This document shows positions 9,334 to 17,726 of a stretch of 64,000 nt of DNA, in pieces. The stretch comes from Herbiconiux daphne (lineage in GTDB: Bacteria > Actinomycetota > Actinomycetes > Actinomycetales > Microbacteriaceae), in the NCBI RefSeq assembly GCF_024979295.1, contig NZ_JANLCJ010000002.1:248001-312000 (forward strand), written 5' to 3'. The notes under the pieces were generated by a model. That model saw only the letters and a list, made by a program, of their open reading frames with translations, was not told where the DNA came from and did not search any database. The position numbers and the translations under genes were made by a program. The first letter of the stretch is position 1, and the number at the start of each line of letters is the position of its first letter.

Positions 9334-9353
9334 AGTTACGCCTTCACGTAACT
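9334..9353 (-). promoter_or_regulatory. ArsR operator overlapping the promoter
   Basis: A perfect 7-bp inverted repeat, AGTTACG and CGTAACT, has a 6-nt spacer. One arm contains most of the minus-strand -10 box TAACTT (9333-9338), so a bound dimer would block RNA polymerase and give autorepression. Confidence 0.65.
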
Positions 9354-9422
9354 ACGCGCAACCGACTGCAACACCAGCTGAGCAGTCGCCGGTCGGCGCG
9401 GGCAGCGCCCGTCTAACCGGAC

Positions 9423-10730
9423 TCAGCGGGCGAAGCGCGCCGTCACGGCCTCGCCGTGCGCCGGCAGGTTCTCGGCGCTCGACAGCGCGACGATGCGGTC
9501 GGCGACCGCCTCGAGCGCCCCGCGGTCGTAGCGGATGACCTGCTGGGGCCGCAGGAAGGTGTAGGCGCCGAGGCCCGACGAGAATCGCGACTGCCCCCCG
9601 GTGGGCAGCACGTGGTTCGAGCCGGCCAGGTAGTCGCCGAGGCTGACGGGCGAGAACGCGCCGACGAAGATGGCGCCGGCGTTGTGCAGGCGTGCGAGCG
9701 CGGCATCCGGGTCGGCCGTCTGGATCTCGAGGTGCTCGGGGCCGTAGGCGTTGCTGAACGCGGCCGCGACCTCGATCGAGTCGACCAGCACGATGGCCGA
9801 CTGCGGGCCGTCGAGGGCGATGGCGACCCGCTCGGCGTGCCGGGTGACGGATGCCGCGGTCTGCACCTCGGTGGCCACGGCGGCGGCCAGCTCGGCCGAG
9901 TCGGTGACGAGCACGGCGGCGGCCAGCTCGTCGTGCTCGGCCTGGCTCACCAGGTCGGCCGTGACGAACGCCGGGTCGGCGGAGGCGTCGGCGATGATGA
10001 GGATCTCGGTGGGGCCGGCTTCGGAGTCGATGCCGACCACGCCGCGCACGAGGCGTTTGGCGGCCGCGACGAACACGTTGCCGGGCCCGGTGATGACCTG
10101 CACCGGGTCGAGGCCGATCTCGTCGACGCCGTAGGCGAGGGCTCCGACGGCCCCCGCGCCGCCGATGGCGTAGACCTCGTCGACGCCGAGCAGACCGGCC
10201 GCGCCGAGGATGGTGGGGTGGATGCTGCCGCCGAACTCGCTCTGCGGCGGCGAGGCGATGGCGATCGACCCGACTCCGGCGAGCTGCGCCGGCACCACGT
10301 TCATCACGACGCTCGACGGGTAGACGGCCTTTCCACCGGGCACATAGAGGCCGACTCGCTCGACCGGCTGCCAGCGCTGCTGCACGAGCGCACCGTCGCC
10401 GAGCGTGGTGGTGCGGGGTTCGGGGATCTGCGCCGCGGTCGCCTGCCGCACGCGCACGATTGCCTCATCGAGCGCGGCACGCACACCGGGCTCGAGCGCC
10501 GCGACCGCCGCATCGATGTCGGCCTGCGGCACCCGCACGTGCTCGGGCACGACCTTGTCGAACCGCTCGGCCTGCCCGCGCAGGGCCACCAGCCCATCGG
10601 ATCGCACCGCCTCGATCAGCGCGGCGGCCGCCTCGGAGGCGACCGAGACGTCGGTCTCGGCACGGGGCACGAGGGCGATGAGTTCGGCGCGGGAGGGTGT
10701 GCGGCCGCGGAGGTCGATGGTTCTGATCAT
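9423..10730 (-). CDS. hisD: Histidinol dehydrogenase
   Basis: A 435-residue enzyme that performs the last two oxidations of histidine synthesis (L-histidinol to L-histidine, NAD+, Zn2+). Visible motifs include VERVGLYVPGGKAVYPSSV, VITGPGNVFVAAAKR, GIDSEAGPTEI, DLVSQAEHDE (Gln/His zinc ligands), SLGDYLAGSNHVLPTGG (Asp ligand) and ENLPAHGEAV (His ligand). Length is normal. No other his genes are adjacent here, although in many actinobacteria hisD opens a his operon. Confidence 0.95.
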   Translation of the reverse strand: MIRTIDLRGRTPSRAELIALVPRAETDVSVASEAAAALIEAVRSDGLVALRGQAERFDKVVPEHVRVPQADIDAAVAALEPGVRAALDEAIVRVRQATAAQIPEPRTTTLGDGALVQQRWQPVERVGLYVPGGKAVYPSSVVMNVVPAQLAGVGSIAIASPPQSEFGGSIHPTILGAAGLLGVDEVYAIGGAGAVGALAYGVDEIGLDPVQVITGPGNVFVAAAKRLVRGVVGIDSEAGPTEILIIADASADPAFVTADLVSQAEHDELAAAVLVTDSAELAAAVATEVQTAASVTRHAERVAIALDGPQSAIVLVDSIEVAAAFSNAYGPEHLEIQTADPDAALARLHNAGAIFVGAFSPVSLGDYLAGSNHVLPTGGQSRFSSGLGAYTFLRPQQVIRYDRGALEAVADRIVALSSAENLPAHGEAVTARFAR

Positions 10731-10742
10731 GGCCCGTCAAGC

Positions 10743-11789
10743 CTAGCGAGCGCCGCCGTCATCGGCGATTCCCCGGGCCACCAGGCTGGTTGTCGCGGCG
10801 GCGATCGCGTCGGCGGCGGGGCGCGGGTGCCAGCCGAGAACGCGGCGGGCCTTCTCGTTCGACACCCTCTTGGCGTAGCCGAGGTCGGGAACCAGCCCGC
10901 GGAACCGCGCCGAGAACAGGGCGCCGACGCGCACCACCACGTTCGGGATCGACCGCGTGGGCACCTGTGCCGCGGCCGCCCCGGCGTGCTGACGCACGAT
11001 CGCGCCGATCTGCTTCATCGCGAGGGCCGGGCCGCTCGCGAGCAGGAACCGCTCCCCCGCCGCGCCCGGAGTCGTCATGGCCAGGATGTGGGCGTCGGCG
11101 ACATCCCGCACGTCGACGATCGGAATCCACAGGTCGGGGAACGCCGGCATGCCGCCGGACAGCATGCTCTGCACGATGTGGTTGGCGCCCGAGACCTCGC
11201 CACCCAGCACGGGGCCCATGACGGCGACGGGCAGCACGGTCGCGAGCTGCAGCGATCCGCCCTCGGCGGCCATGAACTGCCAGGCGGCTCGTTCGGCGAG
11301 GGTCTTGCTCTTGCCGTAGGCGTCGACGCCCGGGCCGTCGAGCGCCGTCCAGTCGGCTTCGGTGAACACGTGGTCGTCGTGCGGATGCCCCCACCCGACG
11401 GCATGGAACGCCGACGTGAGCACGACCCGGCGCACCCCGGCGTCGCGGGCGGCCCTGAGCACGCGCACGGCGCCGTCACGGGCGGGAACGATGAGGTCGT
11501 CTTCGTTCGCCACGACTCCGGGTTGAACGGGTGATGCCACGTGCAGCACGAAGTCGACGCCGTCGAGAGCCTCGGCCCAGCCCGCGTCGGAGGTGAGGTC
11601 GGCGGCCGCGAAGCTGAGGGCATCCGGTGTCGTGAGACCGGCCTGGGCGAGAACGGCGCGCACCGCGGGCTCTCGATCGAGCGACCGCACGGTGGTACGC
11701 ACGAGGTAGCCCTGTGCGACGAGGTGCAGGATGCAGTGGCCGGCGATGAAGCCGGAACCGCCGGTGACGAGAACACGTTGCTGATTCAT
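10743..11789 (-). CDS. NAD(P)-dependent epimerase/dihydroflavonol-reductase-like SDR
   Basis: A 348-residue extended short-chain dehydrogenase. The Rossmann motif VTGGSGFIAGHC stands at the N-terminus, DLTSDAGW and VLHVASPV follow, and the catalytic pair is Y-x3-K in DAYGKSKTLAERAAW. It resembles the bacterial dihydroflavonol-4-reductase-like group; the substrate is unknown. A longer open frame exists upstream, but the ATG at 11789 starts directly before the Rossmann fold. It faces away from an XRE regulator 101 bp off, a common regulator-target arrangement. Confidence 0.85.
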   Translation of the reverse strand: MNQQRVLVTGGSGFIAGHCILHLVAQGYLVRTTVRSLDREPAVRAVLAQAGLTTPDALSFAAADLTSDAGWAEALDGVDFVLHVASPVQPGVVANEDDLIVPARDGAVRVLRAARDAGVRRVVLTSAFHAVGWGHPHDDHVFTEADWTALDGPGVDAYGKSKTLAERAAWQFMAAEGGSLQLATVLPVAVMGPVLGGEVSGANHIVQSMLSGGMPAFPDLWIPIVDVRDVADAHILAMTTPGAAGERFLLASGPALAMKQIGAIVRQHAGAAAAQVPTRSIPNVVVRVGALFSARFRGLVPDLGYAKRVSNEKARRVLGWHPRPAADAIAAATTSLVARGIADDGGAR

Positions 11790-11813
11790 GCCCTCAGCCT
11801 GCGCGCGCCGTGA

Positions 11814-11835
11814 ATCCGCAACCAGAGGTGCGGAT
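11814..11835. promoter_or_regulatory. Inverted repeat in epimerase/XRE divergent promoter
   Basis: ATCCGCA and TGCGGAT form a perfect 7-bp inverted repeat around an 8-nt spacer, in the middle of the 101-bp gap between divergent genes. It is a candidate operator for the adjacent XRE protein. The arms contain part of the abundant GGATGCC-like word, so chance is possible. Confidence 0.4.
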
Positions 11836-11890
11836 GTCGTAGGACTGCCAGGCCCAGGAAAAGCTGCGTTCGTGGGCGCAGACTGGAGGT

Positions 11891-12736
11891 ATGGAATCGA
11901 CGGAGTTCGGCCGTACGCTGCGCCGCTGGCGCGACCGCGTGACGCCGGAGGCCGTCGGACTGCCGGCGGGAGGGCGCCGCCGAGCCGTCGGGCTGCGCCG
12001 CGAAGAGCTCGCCGCACTGACGGGCATCTCGGCCGACTACCTCACCCGGCTCGAGCAGGGCCGGGCGACCTCGCCGTCGGCGCAGGTGGTGGAGTCGCTC
12101 TCGCGGGCGCTGCGGCTGCCGGATGCCGAACGCGAGCTGTTCTACCGGCTCGCCGGGCACGCCGCTCCTGGGCGCGATCTCGTGCCGTCGCGCATCAGCC
12201 CGAGTGTGCAGCGGCTTCTCGACCGGTTCTCGAACACGCCGGTGGCGGTCTATGACGCGGCCATGACGCTGGTCGTCGCCAATCCGCCGTTCGAAGCCCT
12301 GATGGGCGTGAGCGCCGGGGCCCCGGGAATCGAGCGGAACGCCGTGTGGCGCAACCTCGTCGGGCCCGGCACGCGCGCCGTGATGACGGCTGAGGAGAAG
12401 GCTGATTTCGAGGAGTCGCTCGTCGCTCAGCTTCGACTGACGGCCGCGCGTTACCCGGCAGACCGTTCCCTGCGCCGGATGGTGCGCGAACTGACCGCGC
12501 AGAGCGAGCGCTTCGCCGAACTCTGGCAGTCGGCCGACTACGACGTGCGCCGCGAGCCGGGGCGGCACAAGATCGTCGAGCATCCGGCGGTGGGCCGGAT
12601 CGCGCTCGACTGCGACACGCTCGTCGTGGCCGGCGACGACCTGCGGATCATGATCTACACGGCCGAGCCGGGCAGCGACGATGCCGAGCGGCTGGCGCTC
12701 GCGATCGTGCTCGGCACCCAGGCGCTGGTGGAGTGA
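11891..12736 (+). CDS. XRE/MmyB-type helix-turn-helix regulator
   Basis: A 281-residue regulator with an N-terminal HTH at about residues 30-85 (LRREELAALTGISADYLTRLEQGRATSPSAQVVESL) and a C-terminal MmyB-like PAS-type ligand-binding domain (about 105-275; FSNTPVAVYDAAMTLVVANPPFEALMG). Members usually sit divergent to an oxidoreductase gene and respond to a small hydrophobic ligand, as here. A second, paralogous copy occurs at 54888-55739. The start has CAGACT six bases upstream, so it may be leaderless. Confidence 0.88.
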   Translation: MESTEFGRTLRRWRDRVTPEAVGLPAGGRRRAVGLRREELAALTGISADYLTRLEQGRATSPSAQVVESLSRALRLPDAERELFYRLAGHAAPGRDLVPSRISPSVQRLLDRFSNTPVAVYDAAMTLVVANPPFEALMGVSAGAPGIERNAVWRNLVGPGTRAVMTAEEKADFEESLVAQLRLTAARYPADRSLRRMVRELTAQSERFAELWQSADYDVRREPGRHKIVEHPAVGRIALDCDTLVVAGDDLRIMIYTAEPGSDDAERLALAIVLGTQALVE

Positions 12737-12829
12737 CGCGGGCAGCGTCGTCGGCTGCGGCTCCTGCTCTTGCTCCTGCTCCTGCAGCGCGACTCCGTGT
12801 GTGCTGGCCACCGCACCTGCGACTGAGGC

Positions 12830-13516
12830 CTACTCCTGCGGCCTCGGGCTTGCGTCGTCTGAGCGGTCGCCGCTCTGCCGGTCGGCCGCGCTTCGCTGCG
12901 CGTCGTCGATCGCCCGGTCGACCCATTCGGTGAGCATGCGGCGCTCGGCGGCGGAGAGCGCCTCGAGGTGCGGCGTGACGGCCCGGAAGGCGACCGCGGT
13001 CGCCAGCTGCGTGCTGAGGAGCGTCTGGATCGCCCCCGTTCCGGCCGCCTGGATCATGGCGACGGCCCGCTGCTCACTCACCCGCAGCCGGCCGGCGAGA
13101 GCGAGGCGGTGCACGCGCGCCTCGAGCACCCGGCGCCCCGACTCCGCCGCCGGTGAGCCGTTGACGCGATCGGGATCGCTCAGCAGACGGAACAGCGCGG
13201 GGTTCGCGATGCCGAAGTCGACCTGCGACCGCCACCCGCCGCGCATGTCGTCGAGCGGGTCGACGCCGTCGGCGGATGCCGCGGCGACCACCGCCGCCTT
13301 GGCCGACACGTAGTTCGCCATCACGTGCTCGGCCACGGATTCGAGCAGCCCGTCTTTGTCGCCGAAGAGACGGTAGATCGTCGGCGCCTGCACCCCCGCA
13401 CCCTGGGCCACTCCTCGAGTGGTGACCCCGGCGGGGCCCTGCTCCTGCAGGAGGCGGGCGGCGACGTCGATGATCTTCGCCCGGTTGTCGCCGCGAGGTG
13501 TGCTGGAGTCGTCCAT
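12830..13516 (-). CDS. TetR-family regulator
   Basis: A 228-residue regulator. The N-terminal HTH is complete (RAKIIDVAARLLQEQGPAGVTTRGVAQGAGVQAPTIYRLF, residues about 13-50), and the helical C-terminus ends in a charged, probably disordered tail (ADRQSGDRSDDASPRPQE). The start codon ATG at 13516 is only 6 bp from the ATG of the divergent NmrA-like gene, leaving no room for a promoter or ribosome site for either gene. This suggests a deletion removed the shared control region. Confidence 0.85.
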   Translation of the reverse strand: MDDSSTPRGDNRAKIIDVAARLLQEQGPAGVTTRGVAQGAGVQAPTIYRLFGDKDGLLESVAEHVMANYVSAKAAVVAAASADGVDPLDDMRGGWRSQVDFGIANPALFRLLSDPDRVNGSPAAESGRRVLEARVHRLALAGRLRVSEQRAVAMIQAAGTGAIQTLLSTQLATAVAFRAVTPHLEALSAAERRMLTEWVDRAIDDAQRSAADRQSGDRSDDASPRPQE

Positions 13517-13522
13517 GAACCG

Positions 13523-14356
13523 ATGAACGGCGCCACCCTCGACCACCTGCTGCAGCGGATGCCGCCCAGCCGGTTCGTGGTGGTGGCGCGCGACCCCGCC
13601 AAGGCGCAACGCTTCGCCGACCTCGGCGTCACCGTGCGGCGCGGCGACTACGCCGACCCGTCGTCGCTGGCCGCCGCGTTCGACGGCGCCGACCAGCTGC
13701 TGCTGATCTCGTCGAGCGACCCGGCGGGCAACACGGCCGAATTGCACCGCAACGCGGTCGACGCCGCGGTGCGCGCGGGGGTCGGCCGCATCCTCTACAC
13801 GAGCCACCAGGGCGCGGCACTCGGCTCGCCCTTCGGGCCCGGTCACGACCACGCCGTCACGGAGGGGATGCTCGCCGAGAGCGGTCTGCCGTGGACGTCG
13901 CTGCGCAACGGCTTCTATGCCCCCAGCCTCGCCTGGCTGGCCGGCCCCTGGCGCGACACCGGCGTGATCGCGGTGCCCGGCGACGGCCCGGTGTCGTGGA
14001 CGGCGCGGGCCGACGCCGCCGAGGCGGCCGCCGTCATTCTCGCCTCCGACGGCGGCTTCGACGGCCCTGTGACGCTCACCGCGTCGGCGGCGCCGACGTT
14101 CGACGAGGTCGCCGAGATCGCGTCGGAGCTGTCGGGTCGTGACGTCACGCGCGTGCTGATGGGCGACGACGAGTGGGTCGCCGCGCAGGTGGCGGGCGGC
14201 CAGCCGGAACGCATGGCGCGCTTCATGCTCGGCATGTATCAGGCGGCGGCCGAGGGGCTCTTCGCCGGCACCGATCCGCTGCTCGGTTCGTTGCTCGAGC
14301 GCGAGCCGCAGAGTGTTCGCGATGCGCTCGAGGCACCGCTGTCGGCGGCGCGGTAG
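13523..14356 (+). pseudogene. NmrA-like NAD(P)H-binding reductase, N-terminus deleted
   Basis: From 13523 the frame encodes 277 residues that match SDR/NmrA-type quinone reductases: ATLDHLLQRMPPSRFVVVARDPAKAQRFADLGVTVRRGDYADP, then QLLLISSSDP and GRILYTSHQGA. The family normally begins with a beta strand and a TGATG-type dinucleotide loop about a dozen residues before this point. Here the protein starts at MNGATLDHLL, after that loop. The upstream frame, antisense to tetR, carries no such motif. The gene and its promoter seem to have lost their first ~12 codons in the deletion that brought the tetR start within 6 bp. Probably non-functional, though a short protein might be made. Confidence 0.65.
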
Positions 14357-14409
14357 CTCGACGGCACGTAGCTCGACGGGGCGCCGGGGCGTCGCGCAGA
14401 CTGGAGGGC

Positions 14410-14877
14410 ATGAGCATGCAACAGGTCATCGACACCGTGCGGGGCTTCGACGGGGTGCTGGAGCTCGCGCCGCAACCGGGCAGCGAGTTTCCGGAGATCG
14501 CGTGGGGCGACCACTTCTTCTACTACTCTCCCGATGGCACGGTGCCTTCGAACACCCAGCCCTACGCGACGATCGTCACCAAGGACTACCCCGACGACGC
14601 GCTCTCGAACCTTGACCCGGCCGGGCGGTGGCGGCTCAACATCCACGTCGGGGCGACGGTGTTCGCCGAGCTGACCGGCGAGACGCCTGACGACGTCGCG
14701 ACGCGGGACTTCAGCGAGGAGGACGTGTTCCTGCCCCATCCCGTCTACGGAGCGCTCGGCTGGGTCGCGGTGGTCGATCCGGGCGAGCGCACCCTCGCGA
14801 CGGCGCTGACCCTGCTTCGGGCCGCGCACGATGACGAGCGACGGCGCGTCGAGCGTCGGCGGTCGCGGGCGGGGTGA
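14410..14877 (+). CDS. DUF6194-like protein
   Basis: A 155-residue soluble protein (MSMQQVIDTVRGFDGVLELAPQPGSEFPEIAWGD...), rich in aromatic residues. It shows conserved-looking blocks: PEIAWGDHFFYYSPDG, QPYATIVTKDYPDD and GRWRLNIHVG. This matches, from memory, the actinobacterial DUF6194 family of unknown function, related to DNA-binding/MmcQ-like folds. GGAG precedes; either Met1 or Met3 could be the start (GGAG to the second ATG has 9-nt spacing). The last ~20 residues are Arg-rich. Confidence 0.75.
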   Translation: MSMQQVIDTVRGFDGVLELAPQPGSEFPEIAWGDHFFYYSPDGTVPSNTQPYATIVTKDYPDDALSNLDPAGRWRLNIHVGATVFAELTGETPDDVATRDFSEEDVFLPHPVYGALGWVAVVDPGERTLATALTLLRAAHDDERRRVERRRSRAG

Positions 14878-14931
14878 TCTGCGTGGGCCGGAGATGCTGC
14901 CGCGCCGCGCCGCGGAGCCCGAGGGAACGTT

Positions 14932-15564
14932 CTACCGGGCGTTGGCGGCGGCGTAGTGCAGCAGCACGGTGCCCGAGTTCTGCCAGCTGCGCACGTCGAG
15001 CAGGGTGAGGTCGATGCCGGCGAGACCGGCGAAGGCCCGATGGTCGCCGCCCACCACCCTCGGGCCGATCATGAGGAAGAGTTCGTCGACGAGGCCGTGG
15101 GCGAGCAGGTCGGTCCAGAGCGTGCGGCTGCCGAAGATCAGGATGTCGCGGCCGAGCGCGTCGGCAGAGCCCCCACCGGTTGACGCCCCGTCGCCTTCTG
15201 ATCGGAGCCGCTCGATCTCGGCGTGCGCATCCGCTCGTCGCACGATCGTGGTCTGATCGCACCAGACCGTGATGTCATCGCGGGTCAAGGTGTCGGAGAC
15301 GACCGTGATCGGCAGGCCGCCGGCATAACGCGAGGCGATGTAGCGGTCGTCGGGCGAGGCATCCGGGTTGTCGACCTGGGCCGGCCAGTACTGCATCATG
15401 CCGCGGTAGGTGATTCCGCCGAACAGCAGGCGGCCGGCGGCACGCACCCGCTCGACGTTGTTCTCGCTGAACGGCTGATCCATCGGCATCGCCATGACGT
15501 CGCCGCCTGCGCCCTCGGTGTAGCCGTCGATGCTGATCATGCTGCTGACGACGATCTTTCTCAT
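14932..15564 (-). CDS. Dihydrofolate-reductase-family / RibD C-terminal-like protein
   Basis: A 210-residue NADPH-binding protein of the DHFR-like fold: MRKIVVSSMISIDGYTEG, LLFGGITYRGMMQYW, LPITVVSDTL and ILIFGSRTLWTDLLAHGLVDELFLMIGPRVVG. These actinobacterial YyaP/YwjB-like proteins are distinct from true FolA and RibG, and their reaction is generally unknown. GAGGAG six bases upstream supports the ATG at 15564. Isolated gene, divergent from the CPBP protease. Confidence 0.85.
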   Translation of the reverse strand: MRKIVVSSMISIDGYTEGAGGDVMAMPMDQPFSENNVERVRAAGRLLFGGITYRGMMQYWPAQVDNPDASPDDRYIASRYAGGLPITVVSDTLTRDDITVWCDQTTIVRRADAHAEIERLRSEGDGASTGGGSADALGRDILIFGSRTLWTDLLAHGLVDELFLMIGPRVVGGDHRAFAGLAGIDLTLLDVRSWQNSGTVLLHYAAANAR

Positions 15565-15709
15565 CTTCTGCTCCTCGGGCGTCGGTGACCGGATGTCTCC
15601 ATTGTGGCCGCGTCGGCTTCCCGAGCGGCAGACCGGCCAATAAAGTGGCTCGAAATGGCGTGAGACAGCACGGAGATGCTCGTCTTCGCCAGACGGACGA
15701 CGAAGGGGG

Positions 15710-16612
15710 ATGCCGGTGCAGCCGGTCACGGAACAGCAGCGAACATCGACATGGCACCGGTTCTGGAACCGGGGTGGCTGGTGGAAGGCGCTGCTCGTCG
15801 TGGTGGTCTATTACGGCCTCTACCAACTCGCCGGGCTGGTGGTGAACGCTCTGTTCGGCGGTCTCGTCGACAAACAGAATCTCTTCGCGAACGGCCTCAG
15901 CGTGTTCATCGGACTGGCTCTGCCGATTCTCATCGGCGGAATCCTGCTGGTGCTGTTCGCCCTCTCGATCGGCTGGCTGAAGGAGCTGTTCGGCCCGCGG
16001 CCTATCCGCGGGTCGTGGTGGATGTGGATCGGCGTCGTCGTGGTGGCGGTCTTCAACATCCTGCGATTCGCGAGCGTCGATTACGGCGGCTGGGACGCCG
16101 GAGCCGTGGTCGGAGTGCTGATCGCCGGCCTCTGCGTGGGCTTCGCCGAAGAACTGCTCACCCGCGGCTTCGCCGTGACGCTGCTGCGCCGGGGCGGCTA
16201 CGGCGAGCGTTCGGTGATGCTGCTGTCGTCGTTGTTGTTCGCCGCCATGCACTCGGGCAACATCTTCAACGGGCAGAGCGTCGCCACCGTGGTGTTCACC
16301 GTGGTCTACACGTTCGCGTTCGGCATCACGATGTATGTCGCCCTGCGCGTCACCGGCAACCTCATCTGGCCCATCCTGCTGCATGCCACCACCGACCCGA
16401 GCCTCATTCTGCTGACCGGCGGCGTCGACACGACGAGCGGCACCCTGCACCCGGGGCCGCTCGCCCCGATCGCCGGGCTGGCGAACTACGCCGTGATGCT
16501 CTTCGCCATCGTCGCCATCATCTTCGTGCGCGGCCGCGTCGACCGCCACGAGACCTATGGTCTCGAGAACCGGGCATCGGGCGGCGCCCGGCCGCTGATG
16601 AGCGGGGAATGA
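15710..16612 (+). CDS. CPBP-family intramembrane protease
   Basis: A 300-residue membrane protein with about eight hydrophobic segments. The Abi/CPBP motifs are present in order: GFAEELLTRGF (motif 1, EExxxR), SLLFAAMHSGN (motif 2, FxxxH) and LLHATTDPSL (motif 3, His). The family is related to Rce1 CAAX proteases and bacteriocin-immunity proteins; the natural substrate cannot be predicted. GAAGGGGG lies just before the ATG. No bacteriocin gene was found beside it. Confidence 0.88.
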   Translation: MPVQPVTEQQRTSTWHRFWNRGGWWKALLVVVVYYGLYQLAGLVVNALFGGLVDKQNLFANGLSVFIGLALPILIGGILLVLFALSIGWLKELFGPRPIRGSWWMWIGVVVVAVFNILRFASVDYGGWDAGAVVGVLIAGLCVGFAEELLTRGFAVTLLRRGGYGERSVMLLSSLLFAAMHSGNIFNGQSVATVVFTVVYTFAFGITMYVALRVTGNLIWPILLHATTDPSLILLTGGVDTTSGTLHPGPLAPIAGLANYAVMLFAIVAIIFVRGRVDRHETYGLENRASGGARPLMSGE

Positions 16613-16630
16613 GTTACCGCTGAGCTGCCC

Positions 16631-17097
16631 ATGAGCTCGTTCGTCGCGTGCTGCGGGGCATCAACGTCGGGGGCGACGACGAGGAAAGCATCGGCATCGG
16701 CGAACGGGATGCACGCCGACGCGCTCGAAGCGGCGATCGAACGGATGCTGCAGCAGCGGTTCGAGACGACCATCCCCACCGTGGTGCGCTCCCGCGACGA
16801 CCTCGCGGCCACGATCGCGCAGGCACCCCCCGACCACGCCTCCCCCGATCTGCGCAGCGAGGTGTTCTTCGTGAAGCATCCTCTGACGCCCGACGAGGTG
16901 ATGGCGCAGCTGCCGCACCTCCGCGACGGCGTCGACGCGATCGCGCCCGAGCCCGGCGCCCTCTACTTCTCGCGGGTGAAGGCCCTCGCCACGAAGACGC
17001 GCATCCAGCGCCTGATGCGATGCCGCTGTTCCAGCAGATGACCGTGCGCAGCTGGCGCACCACCACGCGTTTGCTCGAGCTGCTCGACGCCGATTGA
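16631..17097 (+). pseudogene. DUF1697 gene remnant with three frameshifts
   Basis: Fragments of one DUF1697 protein appear in alternating frames: MSSFVA (frame of 16631), then VLRGINVGG one frame over (16646-16672), then DALEAAIERMLQQRFETTIPTVVRSRDDLAAT through GALYFSRVKALATKTRIQRL back in the first frame, then PLFQQMTVRSWRTTTRLLELLD in the other frame to the stop at 17097. About 40 residues between the GINVGG and DALEAAIER segments are missing. The intact family is ~170-180 residues starting FVALLRGINVGG. The gene is clearly decayed. Confidence 0.8.
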
Positions 17098-17143
17098 CCG
17101 CACCTCCCGCTCACGACCTCCCCCTCGGGTCGGGCGGAGCCCC

Positions 17144-17188
17144 GCTTCAGGTCACGATGCTTCAGGTCACGATGCTTCAGGTCACGAT
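17144..17188. repeat. 15-bp tandem repeat (x3) across a stop codon
   Basis: Three exact head-to-tail copies of GCTTCAGGTCACGAT. On the minus strand each unit reads ATC-GTG-ACC-TGA-AGC, so the last codons and stop of the NTF2-like gene are repeated in frame, giving three consecutive TGA stops. Confidence 0.95.
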
Positions 17189-17629
17189 GGGCGCCGCCGA
17201 CGCCTCGGCCACGCCGGTCGCGGCGACGGCGTCGAGCATTGTCGCCACGGCCTGCGAGTCCTCGTTGGCGTCGATCGACGTCACCTTGCCCCAGCGCAGC
17301 CCCACCACGTGCACCCCGTGCTGGTCATACGGCGACCCGTCGGGAAACCGCGCCGTGCCCACCCAGCGGATGATCACCGTGGTGTTCCACGGCGGCCCCG
17401 TGGCCCAGAGGTCGGTCACCTCGAGCCGGAGCGTCGGCACGAGGCGACCCAGCCGGTCGAACCATCGACGCAGTCCCACGGCGTCGTGGCGCTCGCCGCC
17501 GAGCGCGTGCGTGCCGCCGAAGCGATGGCGCACGTCGGGCACGCACGACGCCACGATCTGGTCGTAGCCTTTGCGGTTGACGAGCTCGAAATTGCGGCGC
17601 GCGAGCCGCTTCACGATGGTGAAGTACAT
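17177..17629 (-). CDS. NTF2/SnoaL-like protein
   Basis: A 150-residue cone-fold protein: LARRNFELVNRKGYDQIVASCVPDVRHRFGG, RRWFDRLGRLVPTLRLEVTDLWATGPPWNTTVIIRWVGTARFPDGSPYDQHGVHVVGLRWGKV. SnoaL-like proteins act as isomerases, hydrolases or ligand carriers; the activity is unknown. GAGAGGGG is upstream of the ATG at 17629. It diverges from a TetR gene with two identical operators between them, so it is the likely target of that regulator. Its stop codon lies inside a 15-bp triplication. Confidence 0.8.
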   Translation of the reverse strand: MYFTIVKRLARRNFELVNRKGYDQIVASCVPDVRHRFGGTHALGGERHDAVGLRRWFDRLGRLVPTLRLEVTDLWATGPPWNTTVIIRWVGTARFPDGSPYDQHGVHVVGLRWGKVTSIDANEDSQAVATMLDAVAATGVAEASAAPIVT

Positions 17630-17650
17630 GGGGCTTCCCCTCTCTGGTGA

Positions 17651-17705
17651 CTTGACACTGTCAAGCGCTTCCTCGAGCCTGCCCCTCCAGCTTGACAGTG
17701 TCAAG
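17651..17705. promoter_or_regulatory. Two TetR operators between divergent genes
   Basis: CTTGACACTGTCAAG (17651-17665) and CTTGACAGTGTCAAG (17691-17705) are 15-bp palindromes that differ only at the central base. Their centres are 40 bp apart, about four helical turns. The first is 22 bp from the NTF2-like start, the second 22 bp from the TetR start. This symmetry suggests one operator per promoter. Confidence 0.85.
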
Positions 17706-17726
17706 TAGTCGGCGGAGGATGGCCGG

